The notes under the pieces: model-generated
Database searches by the model: none
What the model saw: the letters and a program-made list of their open reading frames with translations, nothing else
Told to the model about the DNA's origin: nothing
Made by a program: the position numbers and the translations under genes
Part shown: one piece after another, positions 24,093-31,306 of the stretch
Numbering within the stretch: the stretch's first letter is position 1
Layout: every line of letters begins with the position of its first letter
From: Streptomyces sp. NBC_01255
GTDB lineage: Bacteria > Actinomycetota > Actinomycetes > Streptomycetales > Streptomycetaceae
Reading direction: 5' to 3'
Length of the DNA: 64,000 nucleotides
Assembly (NCBI RefSeq): GCF_036226445.1
Contig: NZ_CP108474.1
Coordinates: 6,076,001 to 6,140,000, forward strand

Positions 24093-25634
24093 TCACGCAA
24101 TACCCCTCTTGCGCCCAACTTCTACCGAATTCCTCCCTGAAGAGGGTCGGAGCACGCGCAGTGTCCTTAGATTGCTATCTCGAGCGACCAGATGCGCCTT
24201 CTCGTTAAGTGCGTCTCGCAGATAGTCGATTGCTTCACGAGTTACCTCGTAGCCCTCAAGGATGATTGGGACACCGGGTGGATAGAGCTCTACGGATTCG
24301 GCGGCGATAGATCCAACCGCTTCAGACAGTAGAACCTCCTGGCTTAGGTAATTCGCATAGCGGACGACTTCATAGGGCCTCATCTTCTGCCAGTTCCCTG
24401 CAGCACTAAACGGGTTATCGAGGAGCTTCTTCTCTCCCTTTAGTTCTTCTCCTCGTAGTACATTCGTGATGGCCGTCACCGCACGATCGACAGCTCCCTC
24501 ATGCAGTTGGAAGGTTGTCACAAGGACTACGCTATTAGGGCCGGCGCGCTCAACAATGACTCCCTTTTTAGCAAGTGTCTTTGCAAGCGTGAATCCTGAT
24601 ATGCCGTATCCAGATAGTCCGAGCGTCGTCTTTGTGGGGTCTATGCCTGTGCACGAGTACTTGAAAAGAGAATCATCATCGGTCAAGCCCAAGATCTCGA
24701 GATGCGGAAGATTCCTCGCTAGCCCCGCCCTCAGGGACTCACTGCGTTCAATGCTGACTTCAAGGTACCTCGAGCCACGTTCGTCAAGTAGGCGCAGGGC
24801 GGCATCAATGGAACCCAGGAGATGATAACTAGGGCTCGTTGTGACGTACTCGCGGTACGCCTCTTCCATCATTACTTCTTGAACGCGACCATTATGCCAG
24901 TGAAGGAGCGCACCTTGCTGTAGCGAGCCGGCCATCTTGTGGGTGGACTGAACAGCTATATCTGCGCCCTCCGTCATGGCCGCCTTTGGTAGGTGTGCGT
25001 AGGAGGGGAAGAAGGGGAGGTGGCCACCCCAGGCTTCGTCGACCACGACAATAACGTCGCGAAAGCTTTCGCGGATGTCGTGAATGATACCCACCGTGTC
25101 CGCACCTAGACCTTCATAGGTTGGCGAAGTGTATATCACGGCGAGAGTCTCAGGGTAACGACTTAGGCCGTTTCTAACGTCCTTCATCTTAGGCGGCAAA
25201 ATGGCGTCGAAGTGAGGATCGTATTGCGGATCAGGCAAGAAGCGAAAATCGATGGAAAACATCTTCAAAGCATTTATTACCGAATGGTGAACGTTTCGTG
25301 CCACGAGTACGAGCGCATCGCGTCTTTCCAATGCCAGCATGCGAAGTACGACTGCGTTGGCGCCAGTAGACCCATGCGGCGACAGAAACGTACGATCAGC
25401 ACCATAGATCTTCGCGGCGAATTCTTCGGCCGCTCGGAAGTGACCACTGTGTTGGAGTAGATTACCGAGAGATTCCGCCGAGACTGATACGTCGTCGTAT
25501 TCATCTACTACCTTATGCTGATTAGGCAGGATAGACGGCGTGCACCAGCGGTCTTGCGTGCTCACCAGGTTGTTAAGTGCATTCACCAGAGGTGACTCCG
25601 GAGGGGGCGGCGATTCATCTGCGGAGTAACTCAT
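24093..25634 (-). CDS. PLP-dependent Orn/Lys/Arg decarboxylase-type enzyme
   Basis: The product is 513 residues from ATG 25634. It is a fold-type I PLP enzyme: SPHGSTGANAVVLRML near 88, the aspartate motif VVVDEAWGGHLPF near 200 and the PLP lysine in QSTHKMAGSLQQGALLH near 235. The C-terminus (ELYPPGVPIILEGYEVT) is the mark of the Orn/Lys/Arg decarboxylase group C-terminal region. Length fits the short SpeA/CadA-like form without the N-terminal wing domain. It would make a polyamine precursor, but an aminotransferase-like reaction cannot be excluded. The gene is AT-rich like the nuclease-STAND gene and stands alone on the element. Confidence 0.85.
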   Translation of the reverse strand: MSYSADESPPPPESPLVNALNNLVSTQDRWCTPSILPNQHKVVDEYDDVSVSAESLGNLLQHSGHFRAAEEFAAKIYGADRTFLSPHGSTGANAVVLRMLALERRDALVLVARNVHHSVINALKMFSIDFRFLPDPQYDPHFDAILPPKMKDVRNGLSRYPETLAVIYTSPTYEGLGADTVGIIHDIRESFRDVIVVVDEAWGGHLPFFPSYAHLPKAAMTEGADIAVQSTHKMAGSLQQGALLHWHNGRVQEVMMEEAYREYVTTSPSYHLLGSIDAALRLLDERGSRYLEVSIERSESLRAGLARNLPHLEILGLTDDDSLFKYSCTGIDPTKTTLGLSGYGISGFTLAKTLAKKGVIVERAGPNSVVLVTTFQLHEGAVDRAVTAITNVLRGEELKGEKKLLDNPFSAAGNWQKMRPYEVVRYANYLSQEVLLSEAVGSIAAESVELYPPGVPIILEGYEVTREAIDYLRDALNEKAHLVARDSNLRTLRVLRPSSGRNSVEVGRKRGIA

Positions 25635-26214
25635 CGAGTACCTACCGGGCCGGCTTGCGATTCGAGCGCCAAGATTGTCCGAGCACGCCTCATCAGCGTT
25701 GCGGCCTATGTGATGGGATGGGCATACGGTGAACTTCGAAGGGCATCGGGCGTGATCGTGGGCCCTTGTCTCCGCTCTTCTCCTTCATGGTAGGTGTCTG
25801 TTCTCCGCGCCGCATCGCGCGATCTGTTCTGCCAGCGGCTCCATCGAGGTGACGTTGTTAACCGCCCGCCGGTGGCCGCGGACAAGCCCCTGACGCCGGC
25901 GGCTGGGCCCGGCCATGTTCTGAACCGCAACAGCATCCTGCTCCAAGGCCGCGTTACGAGCTCAAGTTCAGTAGCGCGGAAGTCGTACAGCGTTGACCGA
26001 CAGAGACGCCAACACACTGTGATCAGCCGTCTCGCATGCAGCCCGGCCCATCCTCGGTCTGCGGACTAATCGTGGACCGACGACGGGTGCCAAGTCATCC
26101 TCGTCACCCTGACCTGGCGAAATGTGTGAGACGCACGGGGCCTCCGGAGCCGTGCCCAGAGAAGCCCCGGACTGAGTCCGGGGCTTCTCGTCGTTGCTGG
26201 GGGTCCGTGGCTCG
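25635..26214. other. Intergenic with strong terminator near the right end
   Basis: No credible gene is seen. The left part should hold the decarboxylase promoter. The right end carries the hairpin listed at 26160-26191. Confidence 0.55.
26160..26191. terminator. Terminator of the leftward small-gene operon
   Basis: AGAAGCCCCGGAC pairs with GTCCGGGGCTTCT around TGA, followed by TCGTCGTT. It stands 24 bp beyond the stop of the last gene in the chain 28297-26215. Confidence 0.85.
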
Positions 26215-26562
26215 CTAGCCGAAGGCCGCCGCCGGCAGTGTGGGGCCGTCGGTGTCGTCGACGGGCTCGCCCGGGCCTGGAGCCAGCAAGCGGTGACCGC
26301 GGCTCTCCGCTACTCGCAGCGTCTCCCGCAAGACTCCCGTGAGGTCCGTCGCCAGGGCTCGTACCTCTTCCAGCTCCGCCTTTCCGTCGCCGAGTACCGC
26401 GGACGCGTGGTCCAAGAGTTCGGCCGCGAAGCCGAGCTGAGTCGCTTCGGTGTTGTCGGCCAGGCGCGACAGGCGGCTGTTGTTGTCGGCGGTGCTCAGG
26501 AAGCACGGCTTGCCGTCAGGGCCCGACCAAGGGAGGAGCCGCAGTTCGTTGTGAGGCGTCAT
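26215..26562 (-). CDS. Hypothetical protein coupled to GntR gene
   Basis: This is a 115-residue protein opening MTPHNELRLLPWSGPDGKPCFLS, followed by a helical middle (AAELLDHASAVLGDGKAEL) and a Pro/Gly tail. ATG 26562 overlaps the GntR stop by four bases. Proteins with this opening are found beside GntR regulators in Streptomyces; function unknown. Confidence 0.75.
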   Translation of the reverse strand: MTPHNELRLLPWSGPDGKPCFLSTADNNSRLSRLADNTEATQLGFAAELLDHASAVLGDGKAELEEVRALATDLTGVLRETLRVAESRGHRLLAPGPGEPVDDTDGPTLPAAAFG

Positions 26563-27266
26563 CCTTCCGTCTGCCTTTCTTCGGTTGTGGGGTGGGTGGT
26601 GAAGACTGCGTCTGCGCGGTCGCCGGGGAGGACCAGGAGCGTGGCCTCTACTACGCGGTCGGTGGCGTCGGTTGCCACGCTGGTGATCGCGAGGACAGCC
26701 AGGGCGGAGCTGATCCGGAGGGTGGTCGCTTCTTCCGGGGTGGGGAGGCGGGCGGTGACCGTCTCTCGGATCCTGGTTGGTGTCGCCTCCGTTCCCTGGG
26801 GCCCGCCCGACAAGCCGAGTTGGACAGCCGACGCCAGGTCGCGGGGGACGTAGATGCGGGCCAGGCTGTGGGGTGACTTTCCCTCGTGGGTGATGCAGAG
26901 GAACTCGGTCAAAGGGCTGTTGGACGAGACCCTCAGTAGGGCTCTGAGGTGCCCCCGCGCGCGGAGGTTGGTCGTGCGGACGCTGACCTGGAGCGTGGGG
27001 TCGAAGGGCGTGCGGCCACCGCCGGTGTACATCATGCGGCGGAGTGGGGAACGGATGAAGTTCCCTTTTCCGTGGACTTTTTCGATGAGGCCCTCGGCCT
27101 GGAGGAGCGCGAGAGCGTTTCGCAGTGTCGGCGTGCTGACCTTGTAGTGGGCGGCGAGCTGGGTTTCCGACGGGAGGCGTCCGCCGGCTTTCAGGCGGCC
27201 CGTCGAGATTTGGGTTCGGAGGTCATCGGCGATGGTGTGGCGGCGGGAAGGCACGGAACGAGTCAC
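26559..27266 (-). CDS. GntR-family transcriptional regulator
   Basis: The product is 235 residues from GTG 27266. Residues 5-70 form the winged helix (RHTIADDLRTQISTGRLKAG, SETQLAAHYKVSTPTLRNAL, KVHGKGNFI) and residues 95-225 a UTRA ligand-binding domain, with LARIYVPRDL and RLPTPEEATTLRI. The start lies inside the end of the upstream 87-residue gene (44-bp overlap). It may control the overlapping small-gene chain it belongs to; no ligand can be inferred. Confidence 0.85.
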   Translation of the reverse strand: MTRSVPSRRHTIADDLRTQISTGRLKAGGRLPSETQLAAHYKVSTPTLRNALALLQAEGLIEKVHGKGNFIRSPLRRMMYTGGGRTPFDPTLQVSVRTTNLRARGHLRALLRVSSNSPLTEFLCITHEGKSPHSLARIYVPRDLASAVQLGLSGGPQGTEATPTRIRETVTARLPTPEEATTLRISSALAVLAITSVATDATDRVVEATLLVLPGDRADAVFTTHPTTEERQTEG

Positions 27267-27486
27267 CGCCTCTCATCATCCGCAGGGCGATGAGCCGGGT
27301 CCGGGAGTGCATCGTCAGCAGCTCGCCCGATTCGAAGAGGAGGCGTTTGGCGCCGCCGGGGAGTTGGAAGAGGTCGGCCACGCGGCACGGCTTGCCGCCG
27401 ATCTGGATGACGTCTCCCCGTTGCACGTTGGTCGACGTGATCTCGACGTTGGAGGCCAGTGCGCCGCTGGGCGCCCATCCCCTCAC
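27223..27486 (-). CDS. Small beta-rich hypothetical protein
   Basis: The product is 87 residues from GTG 27486, with GGAGG seven bases ahead, overlapping the previous stop (GTGA). Residues 12-65 look like a small beta barrel (ITSTNVQRGDVIQIGGKPCRVADLFQLPGGAKRLLFESGELL), comparable to a hypothetical KOW/Tudor-like fold. It overlaps the GntR gene by 44 bp in another frame. Confidence 0.68.
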   Translation of the reverse strand: MRGWAPSGALASNVEITSTNVQRGDVIQIGGKPCRVADLFQLPGGAKRLLFESGELLTMHSRTRLIALRMMRGGDSFRAFPPPHHRR

Positions 27487-27683
27487 TGGGGTGCCTCCGT
27501 CGGGGTGTGCCGGGTGCTCGCCGAGTGGCAGGGGCAGTCGCATGCCTCGTAGATCACGGGGATGCCGACCGGCGCCGCGGCGGGGGAGGAGTGGGCGCAC
27601 TTGTGGTGTGTGCCGATCCGACATGCGCTCGATCGGTAGGGGGCGGCGGGGTGTGTCACGCGTGGCAAGTGACGGCGAGGCAT
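27483..27683 (-). CDS. Small Cys/His-rich protein
   Basis: This is a 66-residue protein from ATG 27683, behind GGAGG. Cysteines and histidines are clustered (SSACRIGTHHKCAHSS, then YEACDCPCH), enough for one or two zinc sites. Start and stop both overlap neighbours (TGATG and GTGA). Function unknown. Confidence 0.68.
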   Translation of the reverse strand: MPRRHLPRVTHPAAPYRSSACRIGTHHKCAHSSPAAAPVGIPVIYEACDCPCHSASTRHTPTEAPQ

Positions 27684-27979
27684 CAGAGGGCCTCCGTCGG
27701 AGCCAACCAGGTGTGTGTGAGGAGGTCGTGAGGCGAAGTGGCCGAGTGCCGCCGCGCTCGCTTCTCGCTGGCTAGTACGTACGGGCGGACGAGCGCGGTG
27801 TCCTCGCCCGGGAGGACTCCCGTGCGGTCTCTGCGCTGACCAGTGGGCAGTGTCGGTCGGGCGGAGCGTCCGAGGTGGATGACCGTCGGGTGTACGGGCG
27901 TTAAGGCGCGGCGGTGCCGGCCCTTCGGGAGGTACCGCTCTCTGGTGCGCGTGATGGTGCGGCGGATACGGTTGAGCAC
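27683..27979 (-). CDS. Small basic hypothetical protein
   Basis: The product is 98 residues from GTG 27979, with AGGAG upstream. The N-terminus is strongly basic (MLNRIRRTITRTRERYLPKG) and the end is SPHDLLTHTWLAPTEAL. It overlaps the next stop-start by one base (TGATG). No family recognised. Confidence 0.6.
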   Translation of the reverse strand: MLNRIRRTITRTRERYLPKGRHRRALTPVHPTVIHLGRSARPTLPTGQRRDRTGVLPGEDTALVRPYVLASEKRARRHSATSPHDLLTHTWLAPTEAL

Positions 27980-27991
27980 GCTGATCAGCTC

Positions 27992-28297
27992 CTATCGCTG
28001 ACGGCCAGGTCCCCGGACGTCGCCTGTCGCGGGGACCGCTTTTTGTACGGCGGCCCATAAGGTGCGGCCGTTCAGGCTGGTGGCGACGAGCCCGAATCGA
28101 TCGGCCTCCGCTACCACCTCCAGGGCCTCCCGCCATGACTTGGCCGGGAGGTATTCCGGTACCTCCGCTTCGATCGACGTGTGTGCGGCGTGTTCCTCCA
28201 TGCGCGTGGTGAGTCCGATGGCGGACAACCGGGCAGCGATGTCCTCCGCGGTTACGTCCGAAGCAGGCACAGGGAAGCCTCCGTCACCGGTGATCAC
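27992..28297 (-). CDS. Hypothetical protein, first of the leftward small-gene chain
   Basis: The product is 101 residues, starting near GTG 28297 (MITGDGGF) or at the in-frame GTG ten codons later. A helical middle (TAEDIAARLSAIGLTTRMEE) is followed by beta-rich TSIEAEVPEYLP and SWREALEVVAEADRFGLVA. Its start is 12 bp from the twin CTAG operators, so it is probably co-regulated with the divergent GntR gene. Confidence 0.65.
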   Translation of the reverse strand: MITGDGGFPVPASDVTAEDIAARLSAIGLTTRMEEHAAHTSIEAEVPEYLPAKSWREALEVVAEADRFGLVATSLNGRTLWAAVQKAVPATGDVRGPGRQR

Positions 28298-28308
28298 GTT
28301 GCGTGAAG

Positions 28309-28342
28309 CTAGTTAACTAGATTAGAGCTAGTGGACTAGATT
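28309..28342. promoter_or_regulatory. Twin CTAG palindromes between divergent genes
   Basis: CTAGTTAACTAG (28309-28320, a perfect palindrome) and CTAGTGGACTAG (28328-28339) are centred 19 bp apart, about two helical turns. TAGATT (28337-28342) is a plausible -10 box seven bases before the downstream ATG, which lacks a ribosome site. The likely binder is the GntR protein encoded at 28349. Confidence 0.72.
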
Positions 28343-28348
28343 TTCCAT

Positions 28349-29104
28349 ATGCCTGAGCAGCCGCCTTATCTCCGCATCGCTGACGTACTCCGGCAGAAGG
28401 TCGCGGAGCAGGAGTGGACACCGGGGGATCGGCTTCCCTCGCGTGCCCAGATCGCCGAGGAGTGCGGCGTCGGGGAGAACGTCGTGCGCAGGGCTCAGGA
28501 GCTACTGATCTCCCAAGGGGTCCTCGAAGGCCGGGCGGGCTCCGGTACGTACGTGGCCGAACCCCGTCAGCGTGTGCGCGTGGTCCGGTCGTCGGCGCGC
28601 GAACAGCGTGGAGGTTCTCCGTTCCGCGCCGACATGAATGCCGTGGGGAAGCTGGGGGACTGGGAGAGCCGGACCGAGGCCAAGGTTCCTGCGCCGGCGG
28701 AGATTGCGGCGCGTCTCGGTATCGCCGAAGGGGACCTGTGCGTCCGCACCGTGTACGAGTTCCTTGCCGACGGGCGGCCCGTACAGCTGTCTACGAGCTG
28801 GGAGCCGTACGACCTCACCGCCGGCACCGTCGTCGTCCTTCCCGAGGGCGGGCCGCACGCCGGGGCGGGCGTTGCGAATCGCATGGCCGAGATCGGCATC
28901 ACGGTCAGCCATGCAGTGGAGCAGCCGGAGCCGCGGCAGGCCACTGCCGAGGAGGCGTCGCTGCTGGGGATTCAGAAGGCCTCTCTTGTGACGCACATCC
29001 GGCGGACGTACTACAGCGAGCAGGGGCGGCCCGTGGAGACGGCTGACATCGTCGTGCCTGCCGCTTTGTGCGAGATCGTCTATGAGGTACCGGTCAGTCG
29101 TTGA
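28349..29104 (+). CDS. GntR-family transcriptional regulator
   Basis: The product is 251 residues from ATG 28349. Residues 5-72 are the winged helix (YLRIADVLRQKVAEQEWTPG, SRAQIAEECGVGENVVRRAQ, GRAGSGTYVAEP) and residues 90-248 a UTRA domain (VRTVYEFLADGRPVQLSTSW, ANRMAEIGITVSHAVEQ). No Shine-Dalgarno precedes the ATG, so it may be made from a leaderless mRNA. Two palindromic operators sit directly upstream, consistent with self-regulation and control of the divergent small-gene chain. Confidence 0.87.
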   Translation: MPEQPPYLRIADVLRQKVAEQEWTPGDRLPSRAQIAEECGVGENVVRRAQELLISQGVLEGRAGSGTYVAEPRQRVRVVRSSAREQRGGSPFRADMNAVGKLGDWESRTEAKVPAPAEIAARLGIAEGDLCVRTVYEFLADGRPVQLSTSWEPYDLTAGTVVVLPEGGPHAGAGVANRMAEIGITVSHAVEQPEPRQATAEEASLLGIQKASLVTHIRRTYYSEQGRPVETADIVVPAALCEIVYEVPVSR

Positions 29105-29137
29105 CAGGCAGCGCCAGTCGACGTGGGAGGGGTGGGC

Positions 29138-29644
29138 GTGACGGGTAATCTCCAGTTCAGCTGGGAACTGGGCGGATCTGGATGGGCCGCGTGTCGAATC
29201 GCCGACACTGCTGCGGAGCGGAAGTACATCGTCAGCTACTGCACGGACGCTTTGGCCGACTTGCTGTTCGGGGTGACGGGTCTGTACGGGACTTCGTCCG
29301 TGCAGCGGGTTTCCTTCGACCTCGAACCGGCCGAGGTGAGGTGGCGGCTCCAGCGCCGCGGGGCAGACGTGTACATCGCCATCTACAAATTCCCTGACGT
29401 GAGTACGAGCTGGGACGCACCCGACGGGGAGGGCACCCTGTCCTGGAGCTCCACACAACCCCGCCGTGTGTTCAGCCACGCAGTCATGGAAGCCGCCCAG
29501 GCTGTACTCAGCCTCCATGGCGAGGCCGGCTACCTAGCGAAATGGCATCGGTACCCGTTCCCTGTCGCTGCGCTGCAAGACCTACGGCGACTTCACCAGC
29601 GAGACGACGAGTGCGAGCAGTGCCGGAGCAGTCTCGATTTCTGA
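29138..29644 (+). CDS. Hypothetical protein, last gene before attR
   Basis: GTG 29138 is chosen because GGGAGGGG precedes it; 168 residues result (MTGNLQFSWELGGSGWAACR). The N-terminal 130 residues alternate strands (FSWELGG, ERKYIVSYCTDAL, VQRVSFDLEPAEVRWRL, VYIAIYKFPD), followed by a helix and a C-terminal CEQC pair. The outline is that of small immunity-like or DUF proteins, but no family is certain. The stop codon overlaps the right-hand TGACATC repeat. Confidence 0.65.
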   Translation: MTGNLQFSWELGGSGWAACRIADTAAERKYIVSYCTDALADLLFGVTGLYGTSSVQRVSFDLEPAEVRWRLQRRGADVYIAIYKFPDVSTSWDAPDGEGTLSWSSTQPRRVFSHAVMEAAQAVLSLHGEAGYLAKWHRYPFPVAALQDLRRLHQRDDECEQCRSSLDF

Positions 29645-29661
29645 CATCACCAGCTGACATC
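29642..29661 (+). other. Candidate integrase arm-type sites (right pair)
   Basis: TGACATC occurs at 29642 and 29655, the same 13-bp spacing and orientation as the pair next to attL. The second copy shares the longer context CTGACATCAAC with the left end. Confidence 0.55.
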
Positions 29662-29748
29662 AACGGGCCCGGACGTGGGCGGTGTCAGGCGGTCGCCGAC
29701 GGTGTGGTGACATGCGGTCGAGGGCTCTGTGTGGCGGGCCCAAGCGAG

Positions 29749-29794
29749 CTTACAAAGCAGATGTCGGCGGTTCGAAACCGTCCGCGCCCACCAG
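29749..29794 (+). repeat. attR, 46-bp att repeat
   Basis: This is a perfect copy of 11315-11360. Upstream of it there is no 5' half of a tRNA, so it is not a second tRNA gene but the displaced original 3' end of tRNA-Val. Confidence 0.93.
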
Positions 29795-29796
29795 TG

Positions 29797-29832
29797 CAAA
29801 GGCCCCTCGCCGATCATGGCGAGGGGCTTTGG
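29797..29832. terminator. Original tRNA-Val terminator, displaced by the element
   Basis: GGCCCCTCGCC pairs with GGCGAGGGGCTTT around GATCAT, just beyond attR. It resembles the element-borne hairpin at attL and also lies past the stop of the convergent small secreted-peptide gene. Confidence 0.75.
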
Positions 29833-29843
29833 CGTGTTTGGGG

Positions 29844-30029
29844 TCAGGCCTTGATTACTTCGACCTTCTTGTCGCCTGCGGAGGCCTCTACCTTGACCGT
29901 TCCCGTCTCGCGGTTGCTGGCCGTCGTGTCGGTGGTGGGGGTGTGGAGCAGCAGGGCGGTCGTCGCGGCTGCGAGGAGGGCCAGGGCGAGCGTGGTCTTC
30001 GTCGTGTGGATGGCTTGGGGGTGTGCCAC
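29844..30029 (-). CDS. Small secreted or membrane-anchored peptide
   Basis: This is a 61-residue protein from GTG 30029, with AGGAGG five bases upstream. Residues 8-30 (IHTTKTTLALALLAAATTALLL) form a signal anchor; the mature part is T, K, E-rich and ends KKVEVIKA. No family recognised. It is the first chromosomal gene after the element. Confidence 0.62.
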   Translation of the reverse strand: MAHPQAIHTTKTTLALALLAAATTALLLHTPTTDTTASNRETGTVKVEASAGDKKVEVIKA

Positions 30030-30140
30030 GGGGGCCTCCTTGAGGTGTCCGGTCGACGGAGGGCGAAAGTACCTCCGGGGTGGGGTGTGGGGGAAGGTGG
30101 AAAGTTGACGTGGGCCTGACCGGGCGGGTGTACTCCGGGC

Positions 30141-30674
30141 ATGGCTGAGGTGGGGGACGCGCCCGAATCCGGGGTGCAGAGCGGTGAGATGACGTCGCAG
30201 CGGTACATCGAGACCCGGCTCGCGCAGTACCAGGAGTGGTACGACGTGAAGGCGACCCGGATGAAGGCGATGCATCTGCGGATGCGGACCGTGTCCGTCG
30301 TCGGTGGGGCGCTCGTGCCGGTGTTCGTGAACGTGGACCTTGCGTTCGCGCGGGTCACCGCCACGGTGCTGAGCGTCGTGGTCGTCGCCGCCGTGTCGCT
30401 GGAGAGCGTGTACCGGTACCGGGAGCAGTGGAAGAACTACCGGTCGACCGAGCAGCTGCTCGGGCACGAGCGGGTCTACTTCGAGACCAAGGTGGGGCCC
30501 TACCACGGTCTTTCGAAGCGGGAGGCGTTCTCCGCGCTCGTCGCCCGGGTCGAGCGGGCCATCGCCGGCGAGAACTCGGCGACGTTGAATGTGATGACCC
30601 TTGGTGGGCAAGTGAATGCCGATGTCGCGCAGCATGGGGTGCCCGCCGCTCGGCAGGAGTCCGAGACTTCCTGA
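30141..30674 (+). CDS. DUF4231 / SLATT-like two-TM protein
   Basis: The product is 177 residues. An N-terminal helix (RYIETRLAQYQEWYDVKATRMK) leads into two adjacent membrane segments (residues 50-68 VSVVGGALVPVFVNVDLA and 72-88 ATVLSVVVVAAVSLE), then the conserved YRYREQWKNYRSTEQLLGHERVYFE stretch of this family. SLATT/DUF4231 proteins are proposed pore-forming effectors, often linked to nucleotide-signalling defence; here no partner enzyme is adjacent. Confidence 0.84.
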   Translation: MAEVGDAPESGVQSGEMTSQRYIETRLAQYQEWYDVKATRMKAMHLRMRTVSVVGGALVPVFVNVDLAFARVTATVLSVVVVAAVSLESVYRYREQWKNYRSTEQLLGHERVYFETKVGPYHGLSKREAFSALVARVERAIAGENSATLNVMTLGGQVNADVAQHGVPAARQESETS

Positions 30675-30679
30675 GGCGG

Positions 30680-30710
30680 CCGCGGGGCCCGGGGTCGCCG
30701 GGCCCCGCGG
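30680..30710. terminator. Bidirectional terminator
   Basis: A perfect 13-bp stem CCGCGGGGCCCGG / CCGGGCCCCGCGG with loop GGTCG stands between convergent genes ending at 30674 and 30732. Confidence 0.85.
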
Positions 30711-30731
30711 TTCGTCAGGTGCGGTGCGGGG

Positions 30732-31181
30732 TCAGCACCACTTGTAGTCGACCCGCGTCGAGTTGTACGAGCAGGTGTCGACGCGCGTGCCGTTGCTCTT
30801 GCGCAGCGTCGCCGTGTCCTTGTCGTTGTTCCAGACGTACGCGCCGCGGTTCTGGTAGACGTTCGCCGACGAGTTCGTCCCGCGGCCCGTGCGGACCGTC
30901 ACGATCTTGCCCTTGCCGAGGGTGTAGGAGCCGAAGGTGTACTTGTGGTTGGCGGCGTCCGTGACCGTCCAGCCCCGCAGGTTCACCGCGGCGCCCGTCG
31001 TGTTGCGTATCTGCACGTACTCGCCGTTGAGGCTCGTGTTGGAGCGCAGGTCCGAACCGGGGCTGTCGTAGTAGATCTTGTACAGGTGGACCGAGCCGGC
31101 GGCCTGGGCCGGCGAAGGCAGCAGCAGAACGCCGGAGGCGGCGGCCGCGGTCACGGCCGCGAGCGTGCGTACACGAAGCAT
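30732..31181 (-). CDS. Secreted lamin-tail-domain protein
   Basis: The product is 149 residues. Residues 1-28 are a Sec signal ending PAQA-A. The rest is a lamin tail (LTD) beta-sandwich: VHLYKIYYDSPGSD, NGEYVQIRNTTGAAVNLRGWTV, VYQNRGAYVWNNDKDTATL, ending DTCSYNSTRVDYKWC, with one disulphide likely. LTD domains occur in secreted nucleases and surface proteins; alone here, it may bind DNA or wall polymers. Function unproven. Confidence 0.9.
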   Translation of the reverse strand: MLRVRTLAAVTAAAASGVLLLPSPAQAAGSVHLYKIYYDSPGSDLRSNTSLNGEYVQIRNTTGAAVNLRGWTVTDAANHKYTFGSYTLGKGKIVTVRTGRGTNSSANVYQNRGAYVWNNDKDTATLRKSNGTRVDTCSYNSTRVDYKWC

Positions 31182-31306
31182 GAATGTCCCTCAGTTCCTG
31201 CCGGGCACCCGCCGATGGGGCCCGGCGAGCACACAGGATACGCACGCCCTTCACCTCTTCCGCACATTTTCGGTCGGGGTGGACAAGGCACCCCTAGGGT
31301 GGGGGC

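Larger units (their letters stand above)
11315..29794. mobile_element. Actinomycete integrative and conjugative element (AICE), pSAM2 type
   Basis: The element spans two 46-bp direct repeats derived from tRNA-Val. It carries the AICE core: integrase, excisionase, RepSA-like replication initiator, Spd-type small membrane proteins, an FtsK-like single-protein DNA translocase, a KorSA-type GntR repressor and a Pif-type Nudix protein. Cargo includes an AT-rich nuclease-STAND gene, an AT-rich PLP decarboxylase, two immunity-like proteins and two more GntR regulators. All core genes are intact by reading frame, so excision and transfer look possible. AICEs move as double-stranded DNA through Tra rather than by a relaxase and type IV pilus. 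Confidence 0.93.

Noticed and set aside
20536..25634. Nuclease-STAND gene and decarboxylase as one operon
   Set aside because: They share strand and AT-rich composition, but 2 kb apart with an opposite-strand gene between, so co-transcription is not supported.
29749..29794. Apparent second tRNA-Val
   Set aside because: Only the anticodon arm 3' side onward is present, with no D arm or 5' acceptor strand, so it is the att duplicate.
11315..29794. CRISPR array or type IV secretion genes in the element
   Set aside because: No regularly spaced repeats and no VirB/relaxase-like genes are seen; transfer is by the FtsK-like protein.
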